Shown: one piece after another, positions 1-8,070 of the stretch | Layout: every line of letters starts with the position of its first letter | Position numbering within the stretch: the first letter of the stretch is position 1 | Source: a virus | IMG/VR virus record: IMGVR_UViG_3300028374_000055 | Location: 1-27,148 of that record | Direction: 5' to 3' (one strand) | DNA: 27,148 nucleotides | The notes under the pieces: model-generated | What the model was told of the DNA's origin: nothing | Seen by the model: only the letters and a program-made list of their open reading frames with translations | Databases searched by the model: none | Position numbers and translations under genes: made by a program

Positions 1-2566
1 ATGTTATACCATTAACAGTTATTTTAACTGCATTCACATCAAATGCTGCATAATTCATCACATATACATATCTATTAATACCACCATTAAAGAATATTTT
101 ATTACTATTTAGTGAATCAACTCTATGTGCCTCTGATTTCTTAATTGCATTAGTCTCACCATCATCAGTAATATATGTGGTTCTAACAATACCACCATTA
201 TTAAGATATGTTTTTAAGGCTGTATTTTGAACAATGACTCTAGTATTAGTAGTTGAATTATCTAAGATATAATCACCAGTAAATAAACTTGTACCCTTTG
301 TCATGGTTTTACCATCAACGATTAATTGAATATCACCCTTCGCTTTAACATTCGGAGGTAACAATAATATAGCACCTGCATCTATAACTCTAGGTCTATC
401 AATTACATAGTTCAATGATGTATAACCAGTAACAGTACCACCATTAAAATTACTATAGAAATCTTCACTAATATATGAAACACTAATAACATCCCTACCA
501 GTAGTACTCGCACTAATAGCTAATGCTTCATTAATTCTTACTGCTGTAATAAGATTATCACCATTAACAACATACTCATAATCATAATCTGTTCCACCAG
601 TAACACCTGTTGGTGGTGTCAAAGTAATACCATTGAAACTCATTAATACTCCACTACCACTTAATGGTAATTCAGGTAATTGAAATTCTAATGGATCATT
701 GATATCAAGTTCTACGTTTACATAAACATATGGTCTTGTAACACCAGTAGAAGTAATTGGATCATCGACTTGTTGATTATAACAAAATACATCATATTCA
801 ACACCTCGTGCTGCATCTAATGTTACATCTACTTCCTTGGTATTAATAATCAGTTTACTATCGACTTGGTAGTAATTTGGAGACGAATAATGCACTCTAT
901 CTACACTACCAGCTTCAACCCATGACTTCTTATTATCAACAGTTCTATTAACATTGAATCCAAGGTCTCTATATAGATTAATATATGTCTCACCACCATC
1001 AGTATTACCTGATAATTGAAAGAAGAAATCATTAGTTTCAACAGGAGCTATTGGATACCCTTGATTATTATATGGGAATGATGCAGAAGGTATATCCTCT
1101 AGTTCTAGAGTAACACTATCTGGATTTATCTTACCATCAACAGTATAAACATACTCGGTTATATTAACAAACGGTTCGGGAATACCAATAAGTCTGAATA
1201 TTGACTTAATAGCATTACGAGTACCTTTAGTTTTCCAATAGTAATTAGTATTAATTAAAATTCTTCTCCAAAGCTCAATATCAATTTCGGCTGGAAGAAG
1301 ATTATCATCATCTTGTATTATTTCGGTTGAGAAAAATGCATTAACTATATCAGACTCTTCAGTTATAGCAAAAATATCCCATCCCATTGTTTCAGCTAAG
1401 TTTTTAACTAATCTATCTGGAATAGTGTTTACTTTCTTATATGATGTTTTATTGATATTTACCAATGAATCAATGAATACTTTTATCTCATCAAATTCAC
1501 GACCATAAATCTTTAAAAGCTTATTCATTTTACCCTCTTGGGTAGTATCATACACTCTTAATGATTGAGGTGTTAATAGTCTTGCTATTAAATCACTTTT
1601 TACTTCATCATATTTATCACCAATACCTATTAAAGCATCACTGAAAATATTAAACAAACCAGTGCCAATATCAGGATTATAACCATCCAATGTTGACCAA
1701 GTGAATAGTTCATCATCATAATTTATTGAACCAATTTCACCAATACTTGGATTTTTTATTATGAAATCAAAACCACTATTATCATCTTTTCTATCACCTA
1801 TAATATATTTCTCAAAATTCGTTAATTCAGATCGGAATTTATTATACTCGACAATATTAGGTCTTATATGGAATGGTACATCTATTGTAGTTCCAGTGAA
1901 TTCTTGGAACACATCACCTCTGGCTTGTATTGTAATAAAAGGATTTGAGTCTGTAAAACCAGTAAAACCTATAACATCATGACTAAAATCATCATTAAAG
2001 CTTTTTCTCCAAACAACAAATCTATCAAAAGTATTATTTAGATTTCTTAATGGATTATCAGTTGTTGTAATATTACCTCTATCAGTAATTATCTCATATC
2101 TGTTATCAATGAAAACTTTAGGTATTCTAAACGTTGAAATATCTGCTATTTCATCAAAAGTATAATCTATTGCTGTAACATTACCACCGATGTCAGTTTG
2201 ATTATTAGCAAATATACTTGCAGGATATTTATCAATTATATTTCGTAATGAAACACGCATGATCTCACCTGCAGAACCAAACCTAGTAAAGCCCTTAATG
2301 TCAGAATAATCTAAGTTTAGCTTCACATTATTAGTGAAGTTTAATAACTTTTCAGAATCTTCTACTGATATATTTAAAGTCTCTAGTGTAACTGGTGTGG
2401 CAAATGAAGTTAATTCATTTGAATAATCACGTTCTCTTCTACCAGTGAAATTACTTTCCACTGAGAATCTACCCAACCTGAATACAGTTTGAGATGCCGA
2501 ATTGGTGAAATTAGCACCAACCAAGTCACCATCTTGACGACCATTTATTATTTTTACTCTAGCCAC
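1..2566 (-). CDS. Large baseplate/tail protein, gp7/P2 gpI-like, partial at left edge
   Basis: An open frame of 855 codons runs without a stop from a GTG codon at 2566 to the left edge, so the C-terminus is missing. GTG is the first usable start: the preceding in-frame codon is TAA, and the protein begins MARVKIINGRQDG. Around residues 330-430 there is a tail-assembly-like region, and near 1215-1270 on the DNA it encodes WRRILINTNYYWKTKGTRNA, a pattern (W..I..N..Y...KGTR.A) I associate with P2 gpI-type tail proteins. T4 gp7 is the gpI counterpart in the minimal contractile baseplate, and here the gene follows gp25 and gp6 as gp7 does in T4. The more distal part is beta-rich with many Thr, Asn and Gly. 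The assignment to gp7 rests on order, size and this short pattern; it could instead be another large baseplate or fibre protein. It is preceded by a GTATTTATA box and the leader CGAAAAATAA, with no Shine-Dalgarno. Confidence 0.7.
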   Translation of the reverse strand, partial: MARVKIINGRQDGDLVGANFTNSASQTVFRLGRFSVESNFTGRRERDYSNELTSFATPVTLETLNISVEDSEKLLNFTNNVKLNLDYSDIKGFTRFGSAGEIMRVSLRNIIDKYPASIFANNQTDIGGNVTAIDYTFDEIADISTFRIPKVFIDNRYEIITDRGNITTTDNPLRNLNNTFDRFVVWRKSFNDDFSHDVIGFTGFTDSNPFITIQARGDVFQEFTGTTIDVPFHIRPNIVEYNKFRSELTNFEKYIIGDRKDDNSGFDFIIKNPSIGEIGSINYDDELFTWSTLDGYNPDIGTGLFNIFSDALIGIGDKYDEVKSDLIARLLTPQSLRVYDTTQEGKMNKLLKIYGREFDEIKVFIDSLVNINKTSYKKVNTIPDRLVKNLAETMGWDIFAITEESDIVNAFFSTEIIQDDDNLLPAEIDIELWRRILINTNYYWKTKGTRNAIKSIFRLIGIPEPFVNITEYVYTVDGKINPDSVTLELEDIPSASFPYNNQGYPIAPVETNDFFFQLSGNTDGGETYINLYRDLGFNVNRTVDNKKSWVEAGSVDRVHYSSPNYYQVDSKLIINTKEVDVTLDAARGVEYDVFCYNQQVDDPITSTGVTRPYVYVNVELDINDPLEFQLPELPLSGSGVLMSFNGITLTPPTGVTGGTDYDYEYVVNGDNLITAVRINEALAISASTTGRDVISVSYISEDFYSNFNGGTVTGYTSLNYVIDRPRVIDAGAILLLPPNVKAKGDIQLIVDGKTMTKGTSLFTGDYILDNSTTNTRVIVQNTALKTYLNNGGIVRTTYITDDGETNAIKKSEAHRVDSLNSNKIFFNGGINRYVYVMNYAAFDVNAVKITVNGIT

Positions 2567-2581
2567 TTATTTTTCGTTTTT

Positions 2582-2590
2582 TATAAATAC
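2582..2590 (-). promoter_or_regulatory. GTATTTATA box before the gp7-like gene
   Basis: Exact copy of the boundary motif (TATAAATAC on the plus strand), 15 nt before the GTG start at 2566, in the 37-nt gap after the 307-aa gene. Function unknown; see findings. Confidence 0.6.
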
Positions 2591-2603
2591 TACTAAGTGG
2601 AGA

Positions 2604-3527
2604 TTATCCATCCACACTATCAGTTATATCATCAAAGTCTTGAGAAGTGTCTATAGTAGGTCTTTCCTGCTTCACTTCATATAGTGAAACATTACCTATA
2701 TCATCTTTAATCTCATATAAATCGAATTGCTTAAGAATTTGACGGTTACCATTATTATCTAAAGTGTAATATGTTAATATACCATTATCAACATCCTTAA
2801 TTTGTTCACCACCTACATAATCAACAATCGTATCTATATCATTCTCAACAAATTCTACTTCAACTGTTACTGGATTGAAACCAGTACTACTTAGTAAAAT
2901 AGTTTGATCTGGATTACCTATAAATGGATTTGCATTTGGTTTTACATTGGAAGATGATGAAGGGGTCACTTGTAAGAATAAAAGAGAACCAGCATCATCA
3001 AATCTATATCTAACAGATGATTGAGATGTGTTACCAATATTCTCAGTCACTGGAACAACCTTATTAGAGGTTACAACGTATCTTGAGGTATTCCTTAGCT
3101 TAGTACCATCATCGTTAATATATTCTACTCTATACCCTTGTAATGCGTTATTAGCAACTAATTCACTTGGTAGATCATTAGAGTCGATAACAAGACCTTT
3201 TATGTTAGGTAATGCAGATAATACACCACAATCACTTAATTGTAATCTATATTTCTTTGGTCTTAAATATATTGTGTAGATACCAAGTTGATTAAATGTC
3301 GTAGCTGGTAGATTGAGATTATACATCCCCTCTAATAAATTTTCTTGACCAGATGCAGCCAATTCATCATCAGCAGGTAATGCAATTTCTTCAAGCAGAT
3401 CGTTAGGATCAACTCTTATAAATTCATTACTATTATTTGCTCTCGTTGATGAGTATGAGTAAAATATCTCTATATCGTTTAATGATATATCTGCAGGTCT
3501 TATATTGCCGAAACTTCCAATAGACAT
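2604..3527 (-). CDS. Putative virion/baseplate protein, 307 aa
   Basis: I do not recognise the family. The protein is acidic and beta-rich, with no signal peptide or membrane segment, and begins MSIGSFGNIRPADIS. It lies between gp6 and the gp7-like gene, in the same direction, so a structural role in the baseplate is the likeliest inference; T4 has gp8, of similar size (334 aa), in a comparable neighbourhood, but I see no diagnostic similarity. Its first nine codons are nearly repeated at 4246-4272, on the far side of the inserted endonuclease gene. This suggests its ancestral position was directly behind the 150-aa gene. Start chosen: ATG at 3527, three bases after the stop of the endonuclease gene, with the A-rich leader ATATAAATA. 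Confidence 0.75.
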   Translation of the reverse strand: MSIGSFGNIRPADISLNDIEIFYSYSSTRANNSNEFIRVDPNDLLEEIALPADDELAASGQENLLEGMYNLNLPATTFNQLGIYTIYLRPKKYRLQLSDCGVLSALPNIKGLVIDSNDLPSELVANNALQGYRVEYINDDGTKLRNTSRYVVTSNKVVPVTENIGNTSQSSVRYRFDDAGSLLFLQVTPSSSSNVKPNANPFIGNPDQTILLSSTGFNPVTVEVEFVENDIDTIVDYVGGEQIKDVDNGILTYYTLDNNGNRQILKQFDLYEIKDDIGNVSLYEVKQERPTIDTSQDFDDITDSVDG

Positions 3528-3530
3528 TAT
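3502..3530 (-). repeat. Left copy of a 29-bp direct repeat flanking the endonuclease gene
   Basis: 25 of 29 bases match 4247-4275, aligned without gaps. It holds the start codon and first codons (MSIGSFGNI) of the 307-aa gene. Differences are at 3507, 3519, 3521 and 3522; they are either synonymous or change Ile to Val, so both copies look as if they evolved as coding sequence. Confidence 0.85.
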
Positions 3531-4232
3531 TTATATTTTGTTTAAAATATTTTCAATATTATAATAATCTTTATATGATATTCTTATCAAATTAAATTCA
3601 TGTTTTTCAACAAATTCATTTTTTATTTTATCATTAAATTTTGTTTTCTCTAATGACTCAACACCCCAAACATTTTCAAAATGTTGTCTACCGTCATATT
3701 CGATTAATAAATTTTTTGAAGGTATATAAAAATCAAATGGTAAATGATTAATATTTTTACAATCAGTAAATTTTTTTTGAGGCATATAATATATACCATT
3801 CTTAATTAAATACTTCCTTATTTTTTTTTCACCTTTCGATTCATTGCATTTTGGACAACCAGAACCTTTTAAGTGTATATGTGGTCTTTGTTTAAAATCA
3901 CCATGTAATTGACATGTAATAACTACATTTTCATTTACTTTAGAATATTCAACTCTATTATAATCATATTTTTTTCCGTGTATTTTTTCTGCTTTTTTTA
4001 TAAAATCAATAGTATTTGATCTAAATAGATCACTAATTAATTCTGACCTACAATTTTGACACCCACATCCATTTAAATGATCGTATGGTTTTTGTTTAAA
4101 AAATCCATATTTATGATATTTAATTCTTATCTTACTTGTTGAATCTAGGTATAATGTTTCCGAATAATCATATTTATTACCATGAATATTTTTTGCCTTA
4201 ATGATAAACTCTTCTGTTGTAAGTTTCCTCAT
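3531..4232 (-). CDS. Free-standing homing endonuclease with DUF723-type ribbons and a Vsr-like nuclease domain
   Basis: Two repeats of about 55 residues at 9-62 and 75-129 follow the pattern F..A..IHG.KYDY...Y......HG.F.Q.P..HL.G.GC..C, the DUF723 zinc-ribbon-like unit. In the second unit the ligands are intact (CQLHG, then CPKC); the first has lost one pair (YHKYG in place of C..HG), so only one ribbon probably binds zinc. The C-terminal 95 residues contain GEKKIRKYL, FDFYIP and LIEYDGRQHF, then ND.IKN and LIRISY, the layout of Vsr/EDxHD-type phage homing endonucleases. It probably cuts a site in gene-lacking relatives, spreading the insert by repair. It sits inside the baseplate operon between two copies of the neighbour's start, and has a degenerate motif (AGTATTTAG) just before its ATG. 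It is a mobile passenger, not a virion gene. The family call is firm; the cutting site is inferred. Confidence 0.85.
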   Translation of the reverse strand: MRKLTTEEFIIKAKNIHGNKYDYSETLYLDSTSKIRIKYHKYGFFKQKPYDHLNGCGCQNCRSELISDLFRSNTIDFIKKAEKIHGKKYDYNRVEYSKVNENVVITCQLHGDFKQRPHIHLKGSGCPKCNESKGEKKIRKYLIKNGIYYMPQKKFTDCKNINHLPFDFYIPSKNLLIEYDGRQHFENVWGVESLEKTKFNDKIKNEFVEKHEFNLIRISYKDYYNIENILNKI

Positions 4233-4236
4233 ATAA

Positions 4237-4272
4237 CTAAATACTTATATTTCCGAAACTTCCTACTGACAT
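4237..4272 (-). pseudogene. Truncated copy of the 307-aa gene's start (MSVGSFGNISI-stop)
   Basis: ATG at 4272 overlaps the stop of the 150-aa gene as TAATG and reads eleven codons to TAG at 4237. Eight of the first nine residues equal those of the 307-aa protein (MSIGSFGNI). It is best explained as the original start of that gene, cut off when the endonuclease gene inserted and rebuilt at 3527. It ends 4 nt before the endonuclease ATG. Confidence 0.75.
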
Positions 4273-4275
4273 TAT
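4247..4275 (-). repeat. Right copy of the 29-bp direct repeat flanking the endonuclease gene
   Basis: Partner of 3502-3530 (25 of 29 identical); lies immediately upstream of the endonuclease gene and overlaps the stop codon of the 150-aa gene. The two copies are 745 bp apart, which gives the size of the insert. Confidence 0.85.
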
Positions 4276-4724
4276 ATATTATCTATTATATTAAAATTAC
4301 CACCACCTGCATAAAAATTAAGTTGACTTAAATTATCAATAACTCTCAATCTATATTGCCTTTCAAAAACACTCAGGGATTGTCTTGTAATAAATACATC
4401 AGATTTTACTTCTGGTCTACCCACCACATTTCCTTTTGAAAAGTCCTTAATTATTGGAAAATTAACAGATTGATTATCAGCAGTTGCATTTGTTATTGTG
4501 AATTCAAATACTGTTGCATTTAATCTATTATTATCATAAATATCTATAAATTTGATTCCACCAATATAGTAGTTAATTATAGTATCAGCACTTGACGTTA
4601 ATATATCAATACCATCATTATTTATAGTACCACCAGTGAAATATATTTGAGATAAATCACCAGTCCTTCTATACTTTCTAAGTTCTATTAATCTACTTGT
4701 AGTTGTTCCTGTTATTATTGCCAT
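4272..4724 (-). CDS. Putative virion protein, 150 aa
   Basis: Not recognised. It begins MAIITGTTTSRLIELRKYRR, is rich in Asn, Ile and Thr and looks mostly beta, with a Gly-rich stretch (YAGGGNFN) near the C-terminus. There is no membrane segment or signal peptide. It sits in the baseplate operon behind gp6, so a small baseplate or tail accessory role is inferred from position only. The start ATG at 4724 follows the A-rich leader AAAAGAAATAAAA. Its stop overlaps the truncated start codon of the neighbouring gene as TAATG. Confidence 0.7.
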   Translation of the reverse strand: MAIITGTTTSRLIELRKYRRTGDLSQIYFTGGTINNDGIDILTSSADTIINYYIGGIKFIDIYDNNRLNATVFEFTITNATADNQSVNFPIIKDFSKGNVVGRPEVKSDVFITRQSLSVFERQYRLRVIDNLSQLNFYAGGGNFNIIDNI

Positions 4725-4796
4725 TTTTATTTCTTTTAAAAAAAGATAACTATTGTCGTAATTATAATGTCACTATTCCAGTATCTAAATTAGTGA

Positions 4797-4997
4797 CTAT
4801 AAAATATCACTGATCGCTAGATTAGCACAAGGATCATTTACAACATCAAAAAAACCTAAATCAATTTCTCTTTTATTTAATGAGAATTTCATACTATAAA
4901 CAACATCGGTATCTGGAATAACTTCTATTTCATTTCCAGACACTAATTGTGTTTTAGTTTTTTGAACTATGGTTTTTTTTATAATCTCAGGTTGCAT
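4797..4997 (-). CDS. Small hypothetical protein in the baseplate operon, 66 aa
   Basis: Not recognised. The ATG at 4997 lies 2 nt after the stop of gp6, so translation is probably coupled. The sequence begins MQPEIIKKTIVQKTKTQLVS and has charged strands, no membrane segment. Beyond the stop at 4797 a reading frame shifted by -1 stays open for 12 more codons (IVTNLDTGIVTL, ending at 4762), which reads like a natural protein tail; a frameshift or a sequencing indel near the T-run at 4800-4805 is possible. The 72 nt that follow, up to the 150-aa gene, hold no other gene. Confidence 0.65.
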   Translation of the reverse strand: MQPEIIKKTIVQKTKTQLVSGNEIEVIPDTDVVYSMKFSLNKREIDLGFFDVVNDPCANLAISDIL

Positions 4998-4999
4998 TA

Positions 5000-6853
5000 T
5001 TATCTACCTAAATTTGCTTTCTTTCTCATTATTACTCTTATATCCTTTTGAGGGAATTTTATCTCAAACATACTATCTTCAGTAGAATAAACTGTTTGAT
5101 TAACAAGCTGTATTTGACCACTACTAACATCCACCAATGGTTGTTCAATAGCATTTACCGAATACTGACCACCAACTTTATTGAATGCAACTAAACTCAA
5201 TACGTTTAACACACCCTCTACATTATTAATTTGCTCAATAAGAGGTGTAATCATAATATCTTCATTCATTTGTCTATTATTAATATTGAAATAGGCAACT
5301 AATGATTGAATGATTGAGTTTGCAATTTGATTCTGATTTTGTTCACTTACAAATACTTCAACATCGAAAGCCAAATTAAAAATACGACCATCTCTAATTT
5401 CAACATAATCATTAACCATTCTTAAATTAGAAAGATATTCTGATATATTTGACTTCAATAATGTATTTGAGGTATTACTCAACTTAGCTGAAGAATCAAG
5501 CCCAAGTATTGGAATAACAATCTTATTGAATTCTCTATATGCATTCGCTCTAAATGGTGAACCATATCTACCACTCATTGAATAGACATGGAATAGATAA
5601 TCAGTAACTGTAACTGCTCTATATTGAGATGAGAAATTATATTTAATTAAGTTTCTTATCTGTTCAATGCTTAACCCATCATTACCACCTATAGCTGGGA
5701 TCGGATTATTTACAGTAAAACTTCTTCTAACCTGTTGATTAAAATCTTGTCTTGATCCACCAATATTTAATGTAAATGTTCCTGTTTGAGTTAATGAACC
5801 AGCACCCAAGTTTGATTGAGTACCACCACCTGTTCTATATCTTACAAATAATGTACTATCTCTTCTTAACTTCTGACCAAGTGCTGAGTTTTCCAAATAA
5901 TTATCAAGGAATGCTCGATTAGTCACACCTGCTTTTAAAAACCCATCCTTAAATGCATCAGATTCAGCATCACCAGCACCAAATGTTAATTCACAAAAAC
6001 CTTCATTAGTATATTCCTTAATGAATTTTTGATCTACATCAATCCATAATCCAGCTTTTAAACCAGTTTCACCAGTAGTTGCTATATTAGTACCACCATT
6101 AGGATCATCAACAAAAACTCTTTGTTGTGCCAAGTAATCAACCTCATAATATTTAAATTCAGGATTATTAAAATCAGATTCAGTTGGGTCACTAGTAAAG
6201 TTAGTACCTGCCACTAATATTACATCCTCAATGGCTGTAACGTCAGGATCAGGAAGTCTTAATCTATAGAATGGTTGTACTTCACCATCTCGAATTGTTT
6301 TTCTATATATATTACGTGAACCATTAATAACAACTTCACGCTTGGTTACGGTATAATTAATAATAATACCATTAGCATTTAACTGTGGTATTATTGATCT
6401 ATTAGGATCACCCAAGTTAGATACTGGTGAACTCCAATCAATAGTTTCAGTGGTTTCAAAAACTTGTCCACCACCAACAACTTGAGCACCAGCCAATAAT
6501 GTAGGATAATACGATTCATCTGGTTGATCACCTCTAACAGGCACTGTAACAGAAAAATCTACTACTGTTACCGAAGGTCTAAGTGCTGGAATATTGAAAC
6601 CAAGATTCTTAGCAATTCCAAGTATAGACTCTCTTTGCTGTGCAAATTCTAACTGTGTCTCTTGGAATGCTCTATCTGTATTTACACTTAGGTTATTAGC
6701 AACACCAGCATTAAGGTCAATTAATATTGAACCCACACTAGAATCAGTAAAATCTTTCAGTGTTTCAGGATAATACTCTTGAACTAATGATATTAGTTCC
6801 TCTTTAATTTCGTTAAATGTTCTTTTGTTATATGATACTCTTGAATGCTCCAT
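5000..6853 (-). CDS. gp6: Baseplate wedge protein, T4 gp6/gpJ-like
   Basis: 617 aa, close to T4 gp6 (660 aa). The N-terminus has the family pattern: a short helical region (FNEIKEELISLVQEYYPETL), then FTDSSVGSILIDLNAGVANN and a conserved stretch of AFQE-TQLEFAQQRESILGIAKNLGF type, seen in gp6/baseplate J proteins, where the first helices build the wedge ring. The middle is beta-rich with charged loops; the C-terminal third contains PLIEQINNVEGVLNV, also typical of J-like proteins. In T4 two gp6 copies per wedge link gp7 and gp53 to the inner baseplate. It lies 1 nt behind gp25 (TAA-A-ATG), the order found in T4 and in other contractile systems. There is no Shine-Dalgarno sequence (leader ACTGTATAAA). 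Confidence 0.85.
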   Translation of the reverse strand: MEHSRVSYNKRTFNEIKEELISLVQEYYPETLKDFTDSSVGSILIDLNAGVANNLSVNTDRAFQETQLEFAQQRESILGIAKNLGFNIPALRPSVTVVDFSVTVPVRGDQPDESYYPTLLAGAQVVGGGQVFETTETIDWSSPVSNLGDPNRSIIPQLNANGIIINYTVTKREVVINGSRNIYRKTIRDGEVQPFYRLRLPDPDVTAIEDVILVAGTNFTSDPTESDFNNPEFKYYEVDYLAQQRVFVDDPNGGTNIATTGETGLKAGLWIDVDQKFIKEYTNEGFCELTFGAGDAESDAFKDGFLKAGVTNRAFLDNYLENSALGQKLRRDSTLFVRYRTGGGTQSNLGAGSLTQTGTFTLNIGGSRQDFNQQVRRSFTVNNPIPAIGGNDGLSIEQIRNLIKYNFSSQYRAVTVTDYLFHVYSMSGRYGSPFRANAYREFNKIVIPILGLDSSAKLSNTSNTLLKSNISEYLSNLRMVNDYVEIRDGRIFNLAFDVEVFVSEQNQNQIANSIIQSLVAYFNINNRQMNEDIMITPLIEQINNVEGVLNVLSLVAFNKVGGQYSVNAIEQPLVDVSSGQIQLVNQTVYSTEDSMFEIKFPQKDIRVIMRKKANLGR

Positions 6854-6854
6854 T

Positions 6855-7253
6855 TTATACAGTTATCCTCAATGTTCCTTGCTCAGAAAATGTGTCTTCT
6901 GAAAATGTAAAGTTAATCACAATATCCACCTGATTTGCAGGTAGTTGATCATTTTGATCATCAAAGTCAGTATAAAATTGAACATCATCAATATCTAACT
7001 GTGGTATGAAAGTCTTTACTGTTAGTCGAATCTCTTCTTGTATATCAGCAAGTGTAAAATTATCTCTTGGTTCAAAAATATATTGTAATAAATTTGTTCC
7101 ATAGTCTGGTTGATAATAACGTTCACCTTTATTGGTGAGAAGAAGTAATATTAAATTAGAAGTGAGTGAATCTTTAGTTACCTCATTTAATAAGACAAGC
7201 CCTTTTTTAGCATTATCATCTTCCAATGGAAATTTTATATTTATTGATGACAT
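6855..7253 (-). CDS. gp25: Baseplate wedge protein gp25 (GPW/gp25 family)
   Basis: 132 aa, the same length as T4 gp25. The signature NKGERYYQPDYGTNL at residues 41-55 corresponds to the GER...P.(F/Y)G motif of the GPW/gp25 family, followed by helices (LADIQEEIRLTVKTFIPQLDI) and strands as in family members. The protein joins the sheath to the baseplate wedge and acts with gp6 and gp7 in the conserved core of contractile tails. It is the first gene of the baseplate unit: a terminator at 7282-7308 and a GTATTTATA box at 7264-7272 precede it, and the leader before the ATG is AGTAAAAAAAT. The gp6 gene starts 1 nt after its stop. Confidence 0.9.
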   Translation of the reverse strand: MSSINIKFPLEDDNAKKGLVLLNEVTKDSLTSNLILLLLTNKGERYYQPDYGTNLLQYIFEPRDNFTLADIQEEIRLTVKTFIPQLDIDDVQFYTDFDDQNDQLPANQVDIVINFTFSEDTFSEQGTLRITV

Positions 7254-7263
7254 ATTTTTTTAC

Positions 7264-7272
7264 TATAAATAC
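7264..7272 (-). promoter_or_regulatory. GTATTTATA box before gp25
   Basis: Exact copy of the boundary motif, 10 nt before the gp25 start codon and 9 nt after the end of the terminator's T-run. This is the arrangement expected if the motif opens a new unit. Confidence 0.6.
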
Positions 7273-7281
7273 ATATAAAAT

Positions 7282-7308
7282 AAAAAACCCATCAATAATG
7301 ATGGGTTT
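7282..7308 (-). terminator. Intrinsic terminator ahead of the baseplate operon
   Basis: Perfect 10-bp stem AAACCCATCA / TGATGGGTTT with a 4-base loop (TTAT on the minus strand), followed by TTTTTTA in minus orientation. It lies 20 nt past the stop of the 65-aa gene. On the plus strand the stem is followed by CGAC, so it acts on leftward transcripts only. Confidence 0.9.
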
Positions 7309-7327
7309 CGACAGCGATAAAACTTAT

Positions 7328-7525
7328 TTACTTCTTATCTAAACTATCTCCGTATCTTTCATGTAACTTAATAAACCCTTCCTCCTTATTTGTAACAACT
7401 TGTGGTTTATGAATATTAGCTCTTCTCAACATTTCCCCATAGTAATTACTAAAAAAATTCGCCATAGGATTATGTTCATCTTCATGGTCTAACGCTTCTT
7501 TAATCATATGCGGAACTGATCTCAT
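7328..7525 (-). CDS. Small hypothetical protein, 65 aa
   Basis: Not recognised. Hydrophilic and probably helical, beginning MRSVPHMIKEALDHEDEHNP. Residues 44-51 read VTNKEEGF, almost the same as VTNKDKGF in the 128-aa protein encoded just upstream, so the two may share a partner or a domain edge. It stands alone between a GTATTTATA box (7555-7563) and the terminator at 7282-7308. There is no Shine-Dalgarno (leader AATCAAGAATT). Confidence 0.65.
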   Translation of the reverse strand: MRSVPHMIKEALDHEDEHNPMANFFSNYYGEMLRRANIHKPQVVTNKEEGFIKLHERYGDSLDKK

Positions 7526-7554
7526 AATTCTTGATTTATATTAATGTTATTTAT

Positions 7555-7563
7555 TATAAATAC
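7555..7563 (-). promoter_or_regulatory. GTATTTATA box before the 65-aa gene
   Basis: Exact copy, 29 nt before the start codon at 7525. It is followed by AATAAATA, so TATTTA-TAA-TAAATA can fold into a small hairpin. Confidence 0.55.
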
Positions 7564-7584
7564 CTATGGTACGAGAAAAAGTTC

Positions 7585-7971
7585 TTATAAGCCCTTTAGG
7601 AGGTTATCTATGGCATCCAGTTCATTTAAAATGTTATCCATGTTCTGAAAAATGTTCTGCTTTTTCTGCTCATAAATTTCTTTAAAGACAACCCTTTTCT
7701 CATTACTCTGTTGCTGCATTGCTACTTGATAATCTCGTTCACGTTCTTCAATAGATGGTGCTTTAGCATTCTCCCATGTTTCATTCACTTTACCATCTTG
7801 ACCTAGAATATCTCTAAACCCTTTATCTTTATTAGTAACAGGTTTAGTCTTATCATACATTTTAGCTTGTTGATCAATAGCTCTGATTCTTTCTAAATTA
7901 ATTAATTTTTCAATATTGGATGTCTCACCTTTAGCCATTCTATTTCTTAAATCGTCAATTTCTTTACTCAT
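7585..7971 (-). CDS. Hypothetical helical protein, 128 aa
   Basis: Not recognised. Highly charged, with heptad-like helices at both ends (MSKEIDDLRNRMAKGE; NIFQNMDNILNELDAIDNLL), so a coiled coil is likely. No membrane segment. It contains VTNKDKGF, shared with the next small gene. The start ATG at 7971 is 6 nt after the stop of a 30-aa gene, and the leader is AATAAAAAATT. A virion-assembly accessory is possible from its position in front of the baseplate genes, but nothing in the sequence shows it. Confidence 0.65.
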   Translation of the reverse strand: MSKEIDDLRNRMAKGETSNIEKLINLERIRAIDQQAKMYDKTKPVTNKDKGFRDILGQDGKVNETWENAKAPSIEERERDYQVAMQQQSNEKRVVFKEIYEQKKQNIFQNMDNILNELDAIDNLLKGL

Positions 7972-7977
7972 AATTTT

Positions 7978-8070
7978 TTATTTTACTTTATATATGTAAT
8001 TATATTCACCATAGGTAAACGTTACATTTTTTATTATTAATTCTTCAGGGATTGAGATAGTACTATTCAT
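7978..8070 (-). CDS. Very small protein, 30 aa
   Basis: ATG at 8070 overlaps the stop of the 311-aa gene (ATGAATAG), and its stop at 7978 lies 6 nt before the next start. It encodes MNSTISIPEELIIKNVTFTY followed by a short tail ending KVK. It fills what would otherwise be a 91-nt gap with the same tight packing as its neighbours, which is the main reason to accept it. Function unknown; a beta-hairpin-like composition is all that can be said. Confidence 0.5.
   Translation of the reverse strand: MNSTISIPEELIIKNVTFTYGEYNYIYKVK

Noticed and set aside
1761-1982. Plus-strand open frames across the window
   Set aside because: All lie opposite well-supported minus-strand genes, have no leader of the kind seen here and encode low-complexity Ser/Ile/Leu-rich products typical of antisense shadows of AT-rich genes.
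4769-4797. GTCACTA...TAGTGAC hairpin after the 66-aa gene as a terminator
   Set aside because: Only 7 bp with a 15-nt loop and no T-run; it overlaps the possible frameshift tail, so the complementarity may be chance.
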